Shown here one piece after another: positions 9,013 through 18,286 of a DNA stretch of 64,000 nucleotides; the stretch's first letter is position 1, and every line of letters starts with the position of its first letter. The position numbers and the translations under genes are program-made. Under the pieces are notes generated by a model. That model was not told the origin of the DNA and searched no databases. It worked only from the letters and a program-made list of their open reading frames with translations. The stretch is taken from contig NZ_AYYZ01000029.1 in NCBI RefSeq assembly GCF_001435375.1, positions 315 through 64,314 of the forward strand, in the 5' to 3' direction. This DNA comes from Ligilactobacillus araffinosus DSM 20653 (lineage in GTDB: Bacteria > Bacillota > Bacilli > Lactobacillales > Lactobacillaceae).

Positions 9013-10035
9013 TTATTTTTTAAAGCAAACGCAGACTCCTTCAGGAAGAGGAATATTTTGCTGGATGCAATCTAGTTTACCATTTTTTGAATCTCGTTTA
9101 AATAAGGTTGCGTTGTTGGTATTTTGGTTAACCACAACGAGAAATCGATTTGTTTTGTCTAATGCAAAATCGCGTGGGAAACTGCCTTCGGTTGAAGTCC
9201 AGTCAATCAACTCTAACGTATGGTCTGAGTTGATTTGATAAATTGCAAGCGAGTCATGTCCCCGGTTTGAAACGTAAACAAACCGATGATCGTTTGTGAT
9301 GCGAATTGCAGCGGCACCATTGTGGACAGTAAAGTCATCGGGAATCGTTGATAAAATTTGTCGAATTTCAAAATGACCATCATCCGGGGCATATTGAAGG
9401 ACTGCAATTTGACTGCTCAGTTCAGCAGCTAAATAAGCGGTATTTTGATCAGCGAAAACAAGGTGCCGGGGACCGAAGCCAGCTTCAAAATTCAAGCAGG
9501 CATCTTCAGTCGCTTTTCCGGTTGAGTTAATGGTATAAGTCGTTAACGTATCATTTCCGAGGTCAACAACGGCCAACCGTCCATCTGGCGTAAGATCGGC
9601 AAAGTGGACGTGCGCGTCATCCTGTTCAGGCCGTGGTCCGTTTCCATGATGAATGATTTGATCAGTTAGGGTCAAGGTCAAATCATCGTTTAAATGATAA
9701 ATTTCGACGGTTCCCCGATGGTAGTATGCTGCAAAAACGAATTGTCGAGACTGATCATAGCCGATGTAACATGGACTGGAGCCAGGTGTAAGTTGATCAT
9801 CAAGTAAATCAAATGATTGGTCGGCCAGATTATAGTTGGTGATTCCGCCAAGGGAACCTTCAACCGCAACGGCAAGTAGTGAGTTGCGGTCAGTTAATCT
9901 TAAATAGGTGGGATTGCCAACCGTAATGATTGGCCGTGGTTGACTTAAACGGCCGGCATCGCAATCGAGTTGGGCTTGATAAATTCCACGGCTGGTTTGT
10001 TTAGTATATGTTCCAAAGTAAATTTGTTGTTTCAT
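9013..10035 (-). CDS. Lactonase family protein (6-phosphogluconolactonase-like)
   Basis: Seven-bladed beta-propeller lactonase of the YkgB/Pgl type, which hydrolyses 6-phosphogluconolactone in characterised members. The 340-residue protein starts IYFGTYTKQTSRGIY, has blades such as GPRHLVFA, and ends near VSNRGHDSLAIY and FPRDFALD. A GTG three codons earlier is in frame, but GGGAAGTGAG favours the ATG at 10035. Together with zwf at 43773 it would supply the oxidative pentose phosphate route, although family members can have other lactone substrates. Confidence 0.8.
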   Translation of the reverse strand: MKQQIYFGTYTKQTSRGIYQAQLDCDAGRLSQPRPIITVGNPTYLRLTDRNSLLAVAVEGSLGGITNYNLADQSFDLLDDQLTPGSSPCYIGYDQSRQFVFAAYYHRGTVEIYHLNDDLTLTLTDQIIHHGNGPRPEQDDAHVHFADLTPDGRLAVVDLGNDTLTTYTINSTGKATEDACLNFEAGFGPRHLVFADQNTAYLAAELSSQIAVLQYAPDDGHFEIRQILSTIPDDFTVHNGAAAIRITNDHRFVYVSNRGHDSLAIYQINSDHTLELIDWTSTEGSFPRDFALDKTNRFLVVVNQNTNNATLFKRDSKNGKLDCIQQNIPLPEGVCVCFKK

Positions 10036-10064
10036 GTAACTCACTTCCCATTTAAGTTAATTTA

Positions 10065-10073
10065 ATTATAGCA
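10065..10073 (-). promoter_or_regulatory. Extended -10 promoter of the lactonase-cutC operon
   Basis: The minus strand reads TGCTATAAT, a perfect extended -10, about 30 bp upstream of the lactonase start. No good -35 is present, which is common for extended -10 promoters. Confidence 0.5.
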
Positions 10074-10135
10074 TTTTCGAATTTCTTTAATAATTCAAAA
10101 ATTGCTATGTTAAAATAACCTTGAGGTGAAGTGTG

Positions 10136-10489
10136 ATGATTAAAATGAAAGTTGTTTCAGTCGGAGATGGCGCATTGAATGCGGATGATGGATTGGTTAT
10201 TTTATTTGGCAAAGAAGTTTCAGAACGGTTAAAGGAAGTCTCAGTTATTCAAGAATTTGAACAAATCGATCAGTACGGTGTGAAAAAAGGAATGCAGTTA
10301 ACGATTGATGATCAGCATTATCAAGTTGCATACGTTGGAAATTTAGTCGAAAGTAATCTTGAAACGGTTCATCATACTGTTTTAGATTTTAATACTGTTC
10401 CGGATGAACCCCGCAGTAATGCAATTTACTTGGAACCGCAAAAGTTTCCGATAATTCATGCTGGATCACAGATTACGATTGGAGAATAG
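10136..10489 (+). CDS. PTS glucitol/sorbitol IIA-like protein lacking the phosphorylated histidine
   Basis: 117-residue protein that aligns over its length with the glucitol IIA family: KKGMQLTIDDQHYQVAYVG matches the central strand region and IIHAGSQITI the C-terminus. In E. coli SrlB the phospho-acceptor is His43 within FIHCHG. The aligned segment here reads VIQEFE, so glutamine replaces it. No sorbitol permease is nearby; the gene is followed by ebsC and rlmA. It is probably a non-transport homologue. GAGGTGAA precedes a GTG at 10133 and the chosen ATG at 10136. Confidence 0.7.
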   Translation: MIKMKVVSVGDGALNADDGLVILFGKEVSERLKEVSVIQEFEQIDQYGVKKGMQLTIDDQHYQVAYVGNLVESNLETVHHTVLDFNTVPDEPRSNAIYLEPQKFPIIHAGSQITIGE

Positions 10490-10499
10490 AGGAATTATC

Positions 10500-11000
10500 G
10501 TGGCAAAGAAGAAAAAAATCAAGAAAACGAATGAAGAGCGGATTCTTGATGAAAATGGAATTGAATATGAAGAAAAGAATTTTAACTGGGTTGAACGCGG
10601 AATGGATGCGTTGAAAGATGCCGAAAGCCAAGGAATTGATCCAGATAGCTTGTTGAAGACGATCGTTTTACAAGCGAATAACGATGCCAAAGATTATCTG
10701 GTTGTTTGCTTACCCGTTCAGGCCGAGATCAATTTAAAATTAGTTGCCCATGAACTTGGGAAAAAGCAGGTTCATCTAGCCGATAATAAAAAGCTGGTGA
10801 AAATCACTGGCTATGTTCATGGAGCAAATACACCAATCGGAATCAGCGCATATAAAGGCTTCCCAATCTATTTTGATGAACAAATTCAAAAGCTTGATGA
10901 AATTTCGGTTTCTGCGGGAAAGTTAGGACGCTCAGTTCGATTAAAGCGGGAAGATTTAGTAAAACTGGTGAAGGGATCATACATTAAAGTTGAACGCTAA
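10500..11000 (+). CDS. ebsC: YbaK/EbsC-type aminoacyl-tRNA deacylase
   Basis: Trans-editing hydrolase of the YbaK/ProX superfamily, which clears mischarged tRNAs such as Cys-tRNA-Pro. The 166-residue protein has LKTIVLQANNDAKDYLVVCLPV, the GANTPIGISAYKGFP loop and SAGKLGRSVRL. The GTG start at 10500 follows GAGG at 10489-10492, the end of the previous gene. A longer in-frame extension overlapping that gene is less likely. It overlaps rlmA by 11 bp. Confidence 0.85.
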   Translation: MAKKKKIKKTNEERILDENGIEYEEKNFNWVERGMDALKDAESQGIDPDSLLKTIVLQANNDAKDYLVVCLPVQAEINLKLVAHELGKKQVHLADNKKLVKITGYVHGANTPIGISAYKGFPIYFDEQIQKLDEISVSAGKLGRSVRLKREDLVKLVKGSYIKVER

Positions 11001-11871
11001 TCAAACAAAGTTATTAAAGAAAATTGATCAAGCAAAAGTTTTTTTGACGCACAATCGTAACTTATTTAAGTGTCCGTATTGCGGGGCGAAGATGACTGCG
11101 ATTGAAGATTATAGTTTGATTTGTGCTCAAGGCCACCGGTTTGATTTGTCCAAAAAGGGGACGCTTTTCTTAATTAAGCATGGGGTTAAAAGCGACTACG
11201 ATCAAAAAGAATTATGGCAGGCTCGGCGCCATGTCCTTCAACACGGATTATTTGATGAGGTACTTGAACAGATTATTCAACGGATGCCTCAACGAAATTT
11301 AACTTATATTGATGTAGGATGCGGTGAAGGGACGCCGCTTGCTCAAATTCGGAAACAACGCCGTCAATTCAATGATCAAGCAATTGGATTTGATATTTCA
11401 AAGGATGCGATTAGCCTGGCAACGCAGCAAACGGCGAATAGTTTCTTTTGCATTGCAGATTTAGCGGCGCTCCCATTTGCCAATCGTCAAATCGATGTCA
11501 TTATTGATATTTTATCGCCGTCATCATACCGCGAATTTGATCGGGTTCTTGCCCAAAATGGAATTTTATTTAAGGTTATTCCAAATGCCAAGTATCTGAT
11601 TGAACTTCGGCATCGCCTCTATCGGCCTGAAGATCCGAAATATTCGTATCAAAATGATGACGTGTTAAACCGAGTGATAGAACAGTATCCGCAAACCGAA
11701 GTCGTTCCGGTTAAATATCAATTTGATTTAACACCAGAACTTGCGACGGACCTGTTAAAGATGACCCCATTGCAGTGGGGAACCCAGGCGGATCCGGCGA
11801 ATGTCTTTAAAACATCGTTGGAGTATGTTACGGTTGATATGTCACTGTTAATTGTTCGGAAAATTTTGTAA
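10990..11871 (+). CDS. rlmA: 23S rRNA (guanine-N1-)-methyltransferase RlmA
   Basis: SAM-dependent methyltransferase that modifies a guanine in the helix 35 loop of 23S rRNA. The 293-residue protein opens with a zinc finger (CPYC ... CAQGH, residues about 28-50). The SAM motif YIDVGCGEGTPL and the RQIDVIIDILSPSSYREF segment follow. The TTG start overlaps the end of ebsC and has only a modest upstream GAAGGG, so the exact start is uncertain. The three genes 10136-11871 look like one operon. Confidence 0.85.
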   Translation: MNANQTKLLKKIDQAKVFLTHNRNLFKCPYCGAKMTAIEDYSLICAQGHRFDLSKKGTLFLIKHGVKSDYDQKELWQARRHVLQHGLFDEVLEQIIQRMPQRNLTYIDVGCGEGTPLAQIRKQRRQFNDQAIGFDISKDAISLATQQTANSFFCIADLAALPFANRQIDVIIDILSPSSYREFDRVLAQNGILFKVIPNAKYLIELRHRLYRPEDPKYSYQNDDVLNRVIEQYPQTEVVPVKYQFDLTPELATDLLKMTPLQWGTQADPANVFKTSLEYVTVDMSLLIVRKIL

Positions 11872-11973
11872 AATTGCTTGTCAAACAATATTTAAGGTGT
11901 TAACCTTATTAGTAAGAAAACGGTTGTTAGTAATTAACCAAGTTGTTAGTTATTAATTAATTGGACTTCATTA

Positions 11974-12017
11974 ACGTAGCTGTTCGCCGTGCCCACACCG
12001 AACGGTTACGCTTTTTT
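11974..12017 (+). terminator. Terminator or leader hairpin between rlmA and trmL
   Basis: GTAGCTGTTCG (11976-11986) pairs with CGAACGGTTAC (11999-12009) with two wobbles. Inside, GTG/CAC can extend the stem past a bulge, and a six-T run follows. A smaller AAGGT/ACCTT hairpin and GGTT/AACC repeats lie upstream at 11895-11960, so the 170-base interval could also be a structured trmL leader. Confidence 0.65.
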
Positions 12018-12047
12018 ATTGCTTGAAATTAAGAAAGGAAGATATTG

Positions 12048-12560
12048 ATGACGAATCACATTGCGCTCTTTGAACCATTAATGCCGGCAAATACAGGAAA
12101 TATCGCACGGACTTGTGCGGGAACAAATACGGAATTGCATTTAATCGAACCATTAGGATTTTCAACTGATGATAAATATTTAAAGCGGGCCGGTTTGGAT
12201 TACTGGGACAAAGTTAAAATTACATACCATAAGAATCTTCCAGCATTTTTAGAAACGATTCCTGATATGAGTAAACTTTATCTGGTTTCAAAGTTTGCGG
12301 AAAAAACATATACTGATCCGGATTATTCAAATGTCAATGAAGATCATTATTTCCTTTTTGGAAAAGAAACAACGGGATTACCGGAAAACTTCATGCGGCA
12401 AAATGCGGAAAAATGTATCCGGATTCCGCAAAACGATGACCATATCCGAGCATTGAACTTGTCGAATACGGCAGCAATTGTAGTTTATGAAGCATTGCGG
12501 CAACAAGGATTTCCGCAATTAGACCGGACGCACCTTTACGAAAATGACAAATTAAAATAA
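12048..12560 (+). CDS. trmL: tRNA (cytidine/uridine(34)-2'-O)-methyltransferase TrmL
   Basis: SPOUT-class methyltransferase acting on the wobble nucleotide of tRNA-Leu isoacceptors. The 170-residue protein has the N-terminal NTGNIARTC, the knot elements FLFGKETTGLP and IRIPQ, and ALNLSNTAAIVVYEALRQ. The ATG at 12048 follows AAGAAAGGAAG. The gene lies 14 bp before ftsK and may be cotranscribed with it. Confidence 0.92.
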   Translation: MTNHIALFEPLMPANTGNIARTCAGTNTELHLIEPLGFSTDDKYLKRAGLDYWDKVKITYHKNLPAFLETIPDMSKLYLVSKFAEKTYTDPDYSNVNEDHYFLFGKETTGLPENFMRQNAEKCIRIPQNDDHIRALNLSNTAAIVVYEALRQQGFPQLDRTHLYENDKLK

Positions 12561-12574
12561 TAGAAGAGGGAAAA

Positions 12575-14893
12575 ATGGCAGCAAAGAAAAGCGGTAAACG
12601 AACATCAAAACGGAAAAAAGCGGCCGCAGCCCAAAAACCAATTTTTTCTGAACGGGTCGTTGGCCTGATTTTAGGTGTCGTAAGTTTATTTGGAATTTTT
12701 CATTTAGGTTACTTAGGAGTCTTGATTGCAAATGCATTCCGGTTGTTGATCGGCGATGCATATTTAATTGGAATTGGGCTTCTATTGTTATTTAGTATTT
12801 ATTTGTTGATTTACGGTAAAGAACCCCAGATCAAACTACGATATTGGGGTGGAATATTACTGATTATTTTGGGAATTAGCCTTGGGTTGGAGGCAATTTT
12901 CTTTAATAAACTTGATTTGCATAACGACTTTATTGGTGTTACGTGGCAGTATTTGGCCAATGATATTGTCGGCGCAAGTCTTGGGACCGCGGTTGGCGGT
13001 GGGATGATCGGGGCGTTGCTGTATACCGGGACGAATTTCCTGCTTGCTCAGCTTGGATCATACTTGATCAGTATTTTGCTGATTGGTGCTGGTTTATGCA
13101 TGTTATTTGGAATTTCACTGCAACAGGTAGCTCAATTTTTCGGAAAAATTGGACTTGTTTGTTGGAATGGAATTAAATTGATAGCTGATAAGTTAAAGAC
13201 CGCGGCAGGAACAGCCAAAAATTCGCTTCAAGATGCAGCGGAAAAGCGGAAAGCAGCGGTCGCTGAAAAAACGGATGATCAACCGGAAGAAAAGAAAGGA
13301 CCTGCTGAACCGGTAAATCTAGAAGAAGTTGAACCGCTTGTTGCTCCGGAAGATAAGGAATTGCCAAAACCGATCAGTGAACGGAATACAACGAATGTTT
13401 GGAATCACGAAACTGAAAAACCGGAAGAATCAGCGATGAAGCCGGTTTTACATCCGTCATCTTCAATTGAAAACTATCAATTGCCGCCAATTAGTTTGCT
13501 TCAGGATGTTGCGCCAACGGATCAAAGTCAGGAACGAAAAGAAATCAAGCATAATCAAGAGGTTCTTCGGCAAACGTTGAAAAGCTTTGGAGTTGATGCG
13601 GAACTGAAAAATACAATTTTGGGACCGTCAGTTACAAAATATGAACTGCACCCGGCAATTGGAGTTAAAGTTTCAAAAATCGTCAATCTGACAGACGATT
13701 TGGCGTTAGCCCTTGCAGCTAAAGATATCCGAATCGAAGCTCCAATTCCTGGAAAGTCATTGATTGGAATCGAAGTTCCGAATAAAAAGGTAGCGACGAT
13801 TTCCTTCAAAGATGTGATTTCAGCGGAACATAAGCGCCCGCATCATTTGCTCGAAGTGCCATTAGGACGGGATGTCGCTGGAAAATTAATTACCTTGGAC
13901 ATTACGAAGACGCCCCACCTTTTGATTGCCGGCGCAACCGGAAGCGGAAAATCAGTGGCAATCAATGGAATCATTACGAGTTTATTAATGAATTGTACAC
14001 CGGATGAAGTTAAATTAATGCTGGTCGACCCGAAGAAGGTTGAATTGGGAGTTTACAATGGCATTCCGCATTTAATTTCGCCAGTTGTTACGGAATCCAA
14101 AAAAGCAGCGATCTCATTGAACAAGTTGGTTGCTGAAATGGAACGGCGATATGAGACATTTGCGAATGTCGGGGCCCGCAATATTGACGGCTATAACCGG
14201 TTGATCAAAAATCAGCAAGCTTCAATGGATACTGGCGAAAAGCCGATGCCGTACATTGTGGGCATTGTTGATGAATTAGCCGACTTGATGATGGTTTCGT
14301 CAAATGAGGTTGAAGGTGCAATTATTCGAATTGCTCAAATGGGACGGGCCGCTGGGATCCATATGATTATTGCAACCCAACGGCCGTCAGTTGACGTAAT
14401 TACCGGATTGATCAAGGCTAATGTACCGTCGCGGATGGCATTTGCAGTTTCAAGCGGAACGGATTCGCGGACGATTCTTGATCAAAACGGGGCTGAAAAA
14501 TTACTTGGTCGGGGCGATATGCTCTTTAAGCTGGTTGGAAAGAAGCCAGTCCGGGTTCAAGGAGCATTTATTTCGGATGAAGACGTTGAGAAGGTCGTTT
14601 CCTTTGTCAAAGAACAGGGAACAGCTGATTATGATGATAATCTAGCGGTTTCGGACGAAGAAGTCCAGGCAACGCAGGATGGAAATGATTCAGATAACGA
14701 TCCACTTTTTGAACAGGTGATTGACTTTATTCAACGTGAACAAAAGGTAAGTATTTCCCTCCTTCAACGGCGGTTTAAAATTGGATATAACCGGGCTGCC
14801 CGCATCGTTGATGATTTAACGAAAAAGGGTATGATTGGACCGCAAGAAGGAAGCAAGCCGCGGAAAGTTTACTTACCGAAGAAGGAAGAATAA
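12575..14893 (+). CDS. ftsK: DNA translocase FtsK/SpoIIIE
   Basis: Membrane-anchored, septum-located ATPase that pumps chromosome ends into daughter cells. The 772-residue protein has about four membrane segments in the first 200 residues and a charged linker at about 205-300. The motor follows, with Walker A GATGSGKS at 453-460 and Walker B IVDELADLMM. A winged-helix gamma domain (QRRFKIGYNRAARIVDDL) lies at the C-terminus. It heads a conserved run with ymfF-ymfH-ymfI. Confidence 0.95.
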   Translation: MAAKKSGKRTSKRKKAAAAQKPIFSERVVGLILGVVSLFGIFHLGYLGVLIANAFRLLIGDAYLIGIGLLLLFSIYLLIYGKEPQIKLRYWGGILLIILGISLGLEAIFFNKLDLHNDFIGVTWQYLANDIVGASLGTAVGGGMIGALLYTGTNFLLAQLGSYLISILLIGAGLCMLFGISLQQVAQFFGKIGLVCWNGIKLIADKLKTAAGTAKNSLQDAAEKRKAAVAEKTDDQPEEKKGPAEPVNLEEVEPLVAPEDKELPKPISERNTTNVWNHETEKPEESAMKPVLHPSSSIENYQLPPISLLQDVAPTDQSQERKEIKHNQEVLRQTLKSFGVDAELKNTILGPSVTKYELHPAIGVKVSKIVNLTDDLALALAAKDIRIEAPIPGKSLIGIEVPNKKVATISFKDVISAEHKRPHHLLEVPLGRDVAGKLITLDITKTPHLLIAGATGSGKSVAINGIITSLLMNCTPDEVKLMLVDPKKVELGVYNGIPHLISPVVTESKKAAISLNKLVAEMERRYETFANVGARNIDGYNRLIKNQQASMDTGEKPMPYIVGIVDELADLMMVSSNEVEGAIIRIAQMGRAAGIHMIIATQRPSVDVITGLIKANVPSRMAFAVSSGTDSRTILDQNGAEKLLGRGDMLFKLVGKKPVRVQGAFISDEDVEKVVSFVKEQGTADYDDNLAVSDEEVQATQDGNDSDNDPLFEQVIDFIQREQKVSISLLQRRFKIGYNRAARIVDDLTKKGMIGPQEGSKPRKVYLPKKEE

Positions 14894-14895
14894 GG

Positions 14896-16188
14896 ATGAA
14901 GAGTGAATTTAATTATGAACTTAAACCGGGAATCAAGGTCCGGTTTATTCAGAGTAAACAATTTAAATCAGTTCAGATGATGGTTTCGTTTATTCACGAA
15001 TTGAAAAATAAACGGGAACTGGCAAGCCGGACGCTTTTAGCCGGGATTTTAGAAAGTTCAAGTGCAGCATATCCGAATCAGCATGCAATCACACTTAAAC
15101 TTGCTGAATTATATGGGGCAACGTTTGGCGCGAATACTGAAGTTGAGGGGAATTTAAATCTCCTCAATTTTGTTTATAGTTTTGTTGCGCCAGAGTACTT
15201 GAAAGCTGGACAGTCCCTTCTTGATGAATCGATTGATTTTTTGAATCAAATTATTTTTCATCCGCGAATGGAAAAAGGAATGTTTAAGCCTGAAGTCTTT
15301 GAACGTCAGCGAATGAATTTAAAAACATATATTCAAGGAATTGTCGATAATAAACAGTCCGAAGCCCTGGTTAATGTTCAACGGTCATATTTTGATGATC
15401 CAATTCAGCAAAATACACCATATGGGACGGAAACTGATTATCAAGAATTAACGAATCAGGACATTGTTGCGGCTTATGATCAAATGCTTCGGCGTGATCA
15501 AGTTCAAATCACAGTAATGGGGGATTTAGACCTTGATTTTTTGAAGCATTCTCTTTCAAAATTTGAATTTCAAGAATCAGCTCGGGAAACGCTTCATGAA
15601 ATTTGTTATTCCCAAGCGGTCAAAAATCAAGTGAAGGTGCAAACGAAGAATGAATCAGTTCAGCAAAGTAAACTGGATTTGATTTATCATTTACCGATTG
15701 ATGCGCATCAGGACAGAATGTTTTATGCTGCGGTTGTAATGAATGCGTTCCTTGGCGGGTCGCCGCAATCGCTTCTCTTTCAAAATGTTCGCGAAAAAGC
15801 AAGTATGGCGTATTATGCTGAAAGCAGCTATTCATCTTTACGGTCGATGGTGCTGATTCAAACCGGAATTCAAGCAACGAATCATGATTCAGTTTTAACG
15901 TTGATTAAGGAGCAGATTGCTGCTTTGCAGCAAGGCGATTTTTCCGTTGAGCAGTTAGCTAAAATTAAAATCGAACTGATCAATGAACGACAGCGAATGC
16001 AAGATAGTCCGGCAAGCAACCTTGAGCAAGCTGTTTTAAGCGAATTGCTGGATCGTCCATTGGATTATAAAACCCAACGAAATGGAATTCAAGCAGTGAC
16101 AAAGCAGGACGTCGTTGCGGCTGCTAGTCAACTTAAGCTTCAAACTGAGTTTTTCTTGAAAGGAGAGATGGCCAATGGTAACTATTAA
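14896..16188 (+). CDS. ymfF: M16 peptidase-like protein YmfF
   Basis: 430-residue member of the M16 (pitrilysin) family. The position of the HxxEH zinc motif is occupied by LLAGILESSSAAYP, so it should be catalytically inactive and likely pairs with YmfH. The family FLGGSPQSLLFQNVREKASMAYY segment is present. It starts 3 bp after ftsK, overlaps ymfH by 14 bp, and is translationally coupled to it. The substrate is unknown. Confidence 0.85.
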   Translation: MKSEFNYELKPGIKVRFIQSKQFKSVQMMVSFIHELKNKRELASRTLLAGILESSSAAYPNQHAITLKLAELYGATFGANTEVEGNLNLLNFVYSFVAPEYLKAGQSLLDESIDFLNQIIFHPRMEKGMFKPEVFERQRMNLKTYIQGIVDNKQSEALVNVQRSYFDDPIQQNTPYGTETDYQELTNQDIVAAYDQMLRRDQVQITVMGDLDLDFLKHSLSKFEFQESARETLHEICYSQAVKNQVKVQTKNESVQQSKLDLIYHLPIDAHQDRMFYAAVVMNAFLGGSPQSLLFQNVREKASMAYYAESSYSSLRSMVLIQTGIQATNHDSVLTLIKEQIAALQQGDFSVEQLAKIKIELINERQRMQDSPASNLEQAVLSELLDRPLDYKTQRNGIQAVTKQDVVAAASQLKLQTEFFLKGEMANGNY

Positions 16189-17467
16189 TTACAGGCGTTT
16201 TCGCGAAAAGATGGAAAGTTTTGTTTTACCGAATGGCTTGCATGTTAATTTGATTGCCCGCCCATCCTTTCATCAAACGGAGGGAGTTTTGACGACCCGT
16301 TTTGGATCAGTTAATACAACGATTACGGTTGATAATCAGCTTAAAACTTATCCAAGCGGAATTGCCCATTTTTTGGAACATAAATTGTTTGAAAAGGAAG
16401 AGTATGATGCATTTGATAAGTTTGCAATTTACGGAGCAGATTCAAATGCATTTACCAGTTTTACCCGGACAAGTTATCTTTTTTCAACGGCTGAAAACGT
16501 TGGCGAATGTGTTTCAACGTTGCTAGATTTTGTTTTTAGTCCGTATTTCAGTGACCAAACTGTTAATAAGGAAAAAGGAATTATTGGGCAAGAAATTCAG
16601 ATGTACGAAGACGATGCAAACTGGCAGTTACTGTTCGGAATTATCAACAATTTGTACCCGAAGACGCCGCTGACAGCTGATATTGCTGGAAGTGTTCAGT
16701 CGATTCAAGCAATTACGCCCGCAATGCTTTATGAATGCGATCAATATTTTTACCGGCCATCAAATATGAGTTTAATGATCGTTGGTAATTTTGATGGAGT
16801 TCAAATTAAAGAAATTATTAAGAATGCGACTGCAGGAAGTTCAGCTTCAAATGATAGGTTAAACTTACAACGGGTTAAGTTAGCTTATCCGTTAATCGTT
16901 CCGTTTGCTGAACGGCAAATGGATATTCAACGGCCGAAACTTGCGTTAGGGATTCGGTTTGAAAAAGATTTTCTTCCGGCTGAACGGTTTAAAGTCAAAA
17001 TTATGCTGCAGATCATTTTAGAAATGCTGGTTGGCGAATCATCTACTGATTATCAGCGCTTGTTTGACCAGGGGTTGATCGACAACAGTTTCGGTTATGA
17101 GATTCAGCTTGAAGATGGATTCCAGTTTGTTGATTTTTATTTAGATACAAGTTTAGAACAAATCGATCAAACGGCTGCCGAGTTAAAGGCAATTATTGTC
17201 AATGCAGCAGTAAAACTTACGGAACAAAAGCCGATTTTTGAATCCATGAAGCGTGAATTTATTGGAAGGGCAATTAAAGGAATGAATTCCAACGAGAACA
17301 TTGCCAACCATTTTGATTTGTGGCTTTATGGCGAACGGACGGTGTTTGACATTCCAGCAATGATCGAACAGCTGACATTCGATGAAGTGATTGATTTTGC
17401 GGATCAGTTCTTTGATCCGGCGGAATTAACTCGTTATCAAATATTACCAAGGGGAGATCAAAAATGA
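16175..17467 (+). CDS. ymfH: M16 zinc peptidase YmfH
   Basis: 430-residue M16 peptidase with an intact inverted zinc motif HFLEH at about residue 63-67 and the downstream glutamate region EKGIIGQEIQMYEDD. It is the presumed catalytic partner of YmfF. It overlaps ymfF at its start and ymfI by 4 bp at its end. A function linked to small peptide export or processing has been suggested for related pairs, but cannot be deduced here. Confidence 0.88.
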   Translation: MVTINYRRFREKMESFVLPNGLHVNLIARPSFHQTEGVLTTRFGSVNTTITVDNQLKTYPSGIAHFLEHKLFEKEEYDAFDKFAIYGADSNAFTSFTRTSYLFSTAENVGECVSTLLDFVFSPYFSDQTVNKEKGIIGQEIQMYEDDANWQLLFGIINNLYPKTPLTADIAGSVQSIQAITPAMLYECDQYFYRPSNMSLMIVGNFDGVQIKEIIKNATAGSSASNDRLNLQRVKLAYPLIVPFAERQMDIQRPKLALGIRFEKDFLPAERFKVKIMLQIILEMLVGESSTDYQRLFDQGLIDNSFGYEIQLEDGFQFVDFYLDTSLEQIDQTAAELKAIIVNAAVKLTEQKPIFESMKREFIGRAIKGMNSNENIANHFDLWLYGERTVFDIPAMIEQLTFDEVIDFADQFFDPAELTRYQILPRGDQK

Positions 17468-18189
17468 AGTGGGCGTTGATTTTAGGAAGTTCTGGTGATA
17501 TTGGTAGTCAGATTGCACGTGATCTGGCACAGCAAGGCTGGTCGCTTTACCTGCACTATGCCCACCAGCAAGAACGAATTGAAAAGCTGATTGACGAATT
17601 TCAATCAAAGTTTCCGCGGCAGGATTTCATTCCCATTCAAAGTGATTTCATGGTGGCCGATGGTGTTGACCAAATCGCGAATTCAATTTTTGGAGTCGAT
17701 GCAGTCATTTTTGCTCAGGGAACAACGCACTTTAAGTTTTTGCATGACTTTACTGAAAATGAACTGGATGAAATTTTGCGAATGCAGCTTAAAGTGCCGA
17801 TGATGATTCTTCAGCGTTTAGAAGATAAGCTTGTCCGTGCAAAAGCCGGGAGGGTTGTCTTTATCAGTTCGGTATACGGGAAAAGCGGCAGTGCAATGGA
17901 AACCCCATACAGCGCAGTAAAAGGGGCAATCAATACATTTGTTAAAGCATATAGCAAGGAAGTTGCTTCGATGGGGATTACGGTCAACGCGATTGCTCCC
18001 GGAGCGGTTAATACTCAAATGAATCAAATGTTTGATGCGGAAACTTTGGCGACTGTTCGTAGTGAAATTCCAGTGGGACATTTGGCTGATCCGGCAGAAA
18101 TCAGTTATTGGGTGCGCATTTTATTAGCACCCGAAGCAGGGTATATGACTGGTCAAACCCTTTATGTTACGGGCGGCTGGCTAGAATAG
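17464..18189 (+). CDS. ymfI: SDR family oxidoreductase YmfI
   Basis: 241-residue classical short-chain dehydrogenase: cofactor loop GSSGDIGSQIA near residue 8-18, catalytic Ser in FISSVYG, and YSAVKGA (Tyr and Lys), then the C-terminal TGQTLYVTGGW. It overlaps ymfH by 4 bp in the conserved ymfF-H-I cluster. The substrate is unknown; it resembles FabG but is not in the fatty acid locus. Confidence 0.88.
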   Translation: MKWALILGSSGDIGSQIARDLAQQGWSLYLHYAHQQERIEKLIDEFQSKFPRQDFIPIQSDFMVADGVDQIANSIFGVDAVIFAQGTTHFKFLHDFTENELDEILRMQLKVPMMILQRLEDKLVRAKAGRVVFISSVYGKSGSAMETPYSAVKGAINTFVKAYSKEVASMGITVNAIAPGAVNTQMNQMFDAETLATVRSEIPVGHLADPAEISYWVRILLAPEAGYMTGQTLYVTGGWLE

Positions 18190-18195
18190 TCGTTT

Positions 18196-18224
18196 TTGGC
18201 AGATAAAGACGCTTATGATATACT
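18196..18224 (+). promoter_or_regulatory. Promoter of rodZ
   Basis: TTGGCA (18196-18201), a 17-bp spacer, then TATACT (18219-18224), about 60 bp upstream of rodZ and just after ymfI. Confidence 0.65.
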
Positions 18225-18286
18225 TAACTGTATGTAAGACGAAATATTAAAAGTTTGAGATTAAATAAGAAAGATGTGGATTTTTA

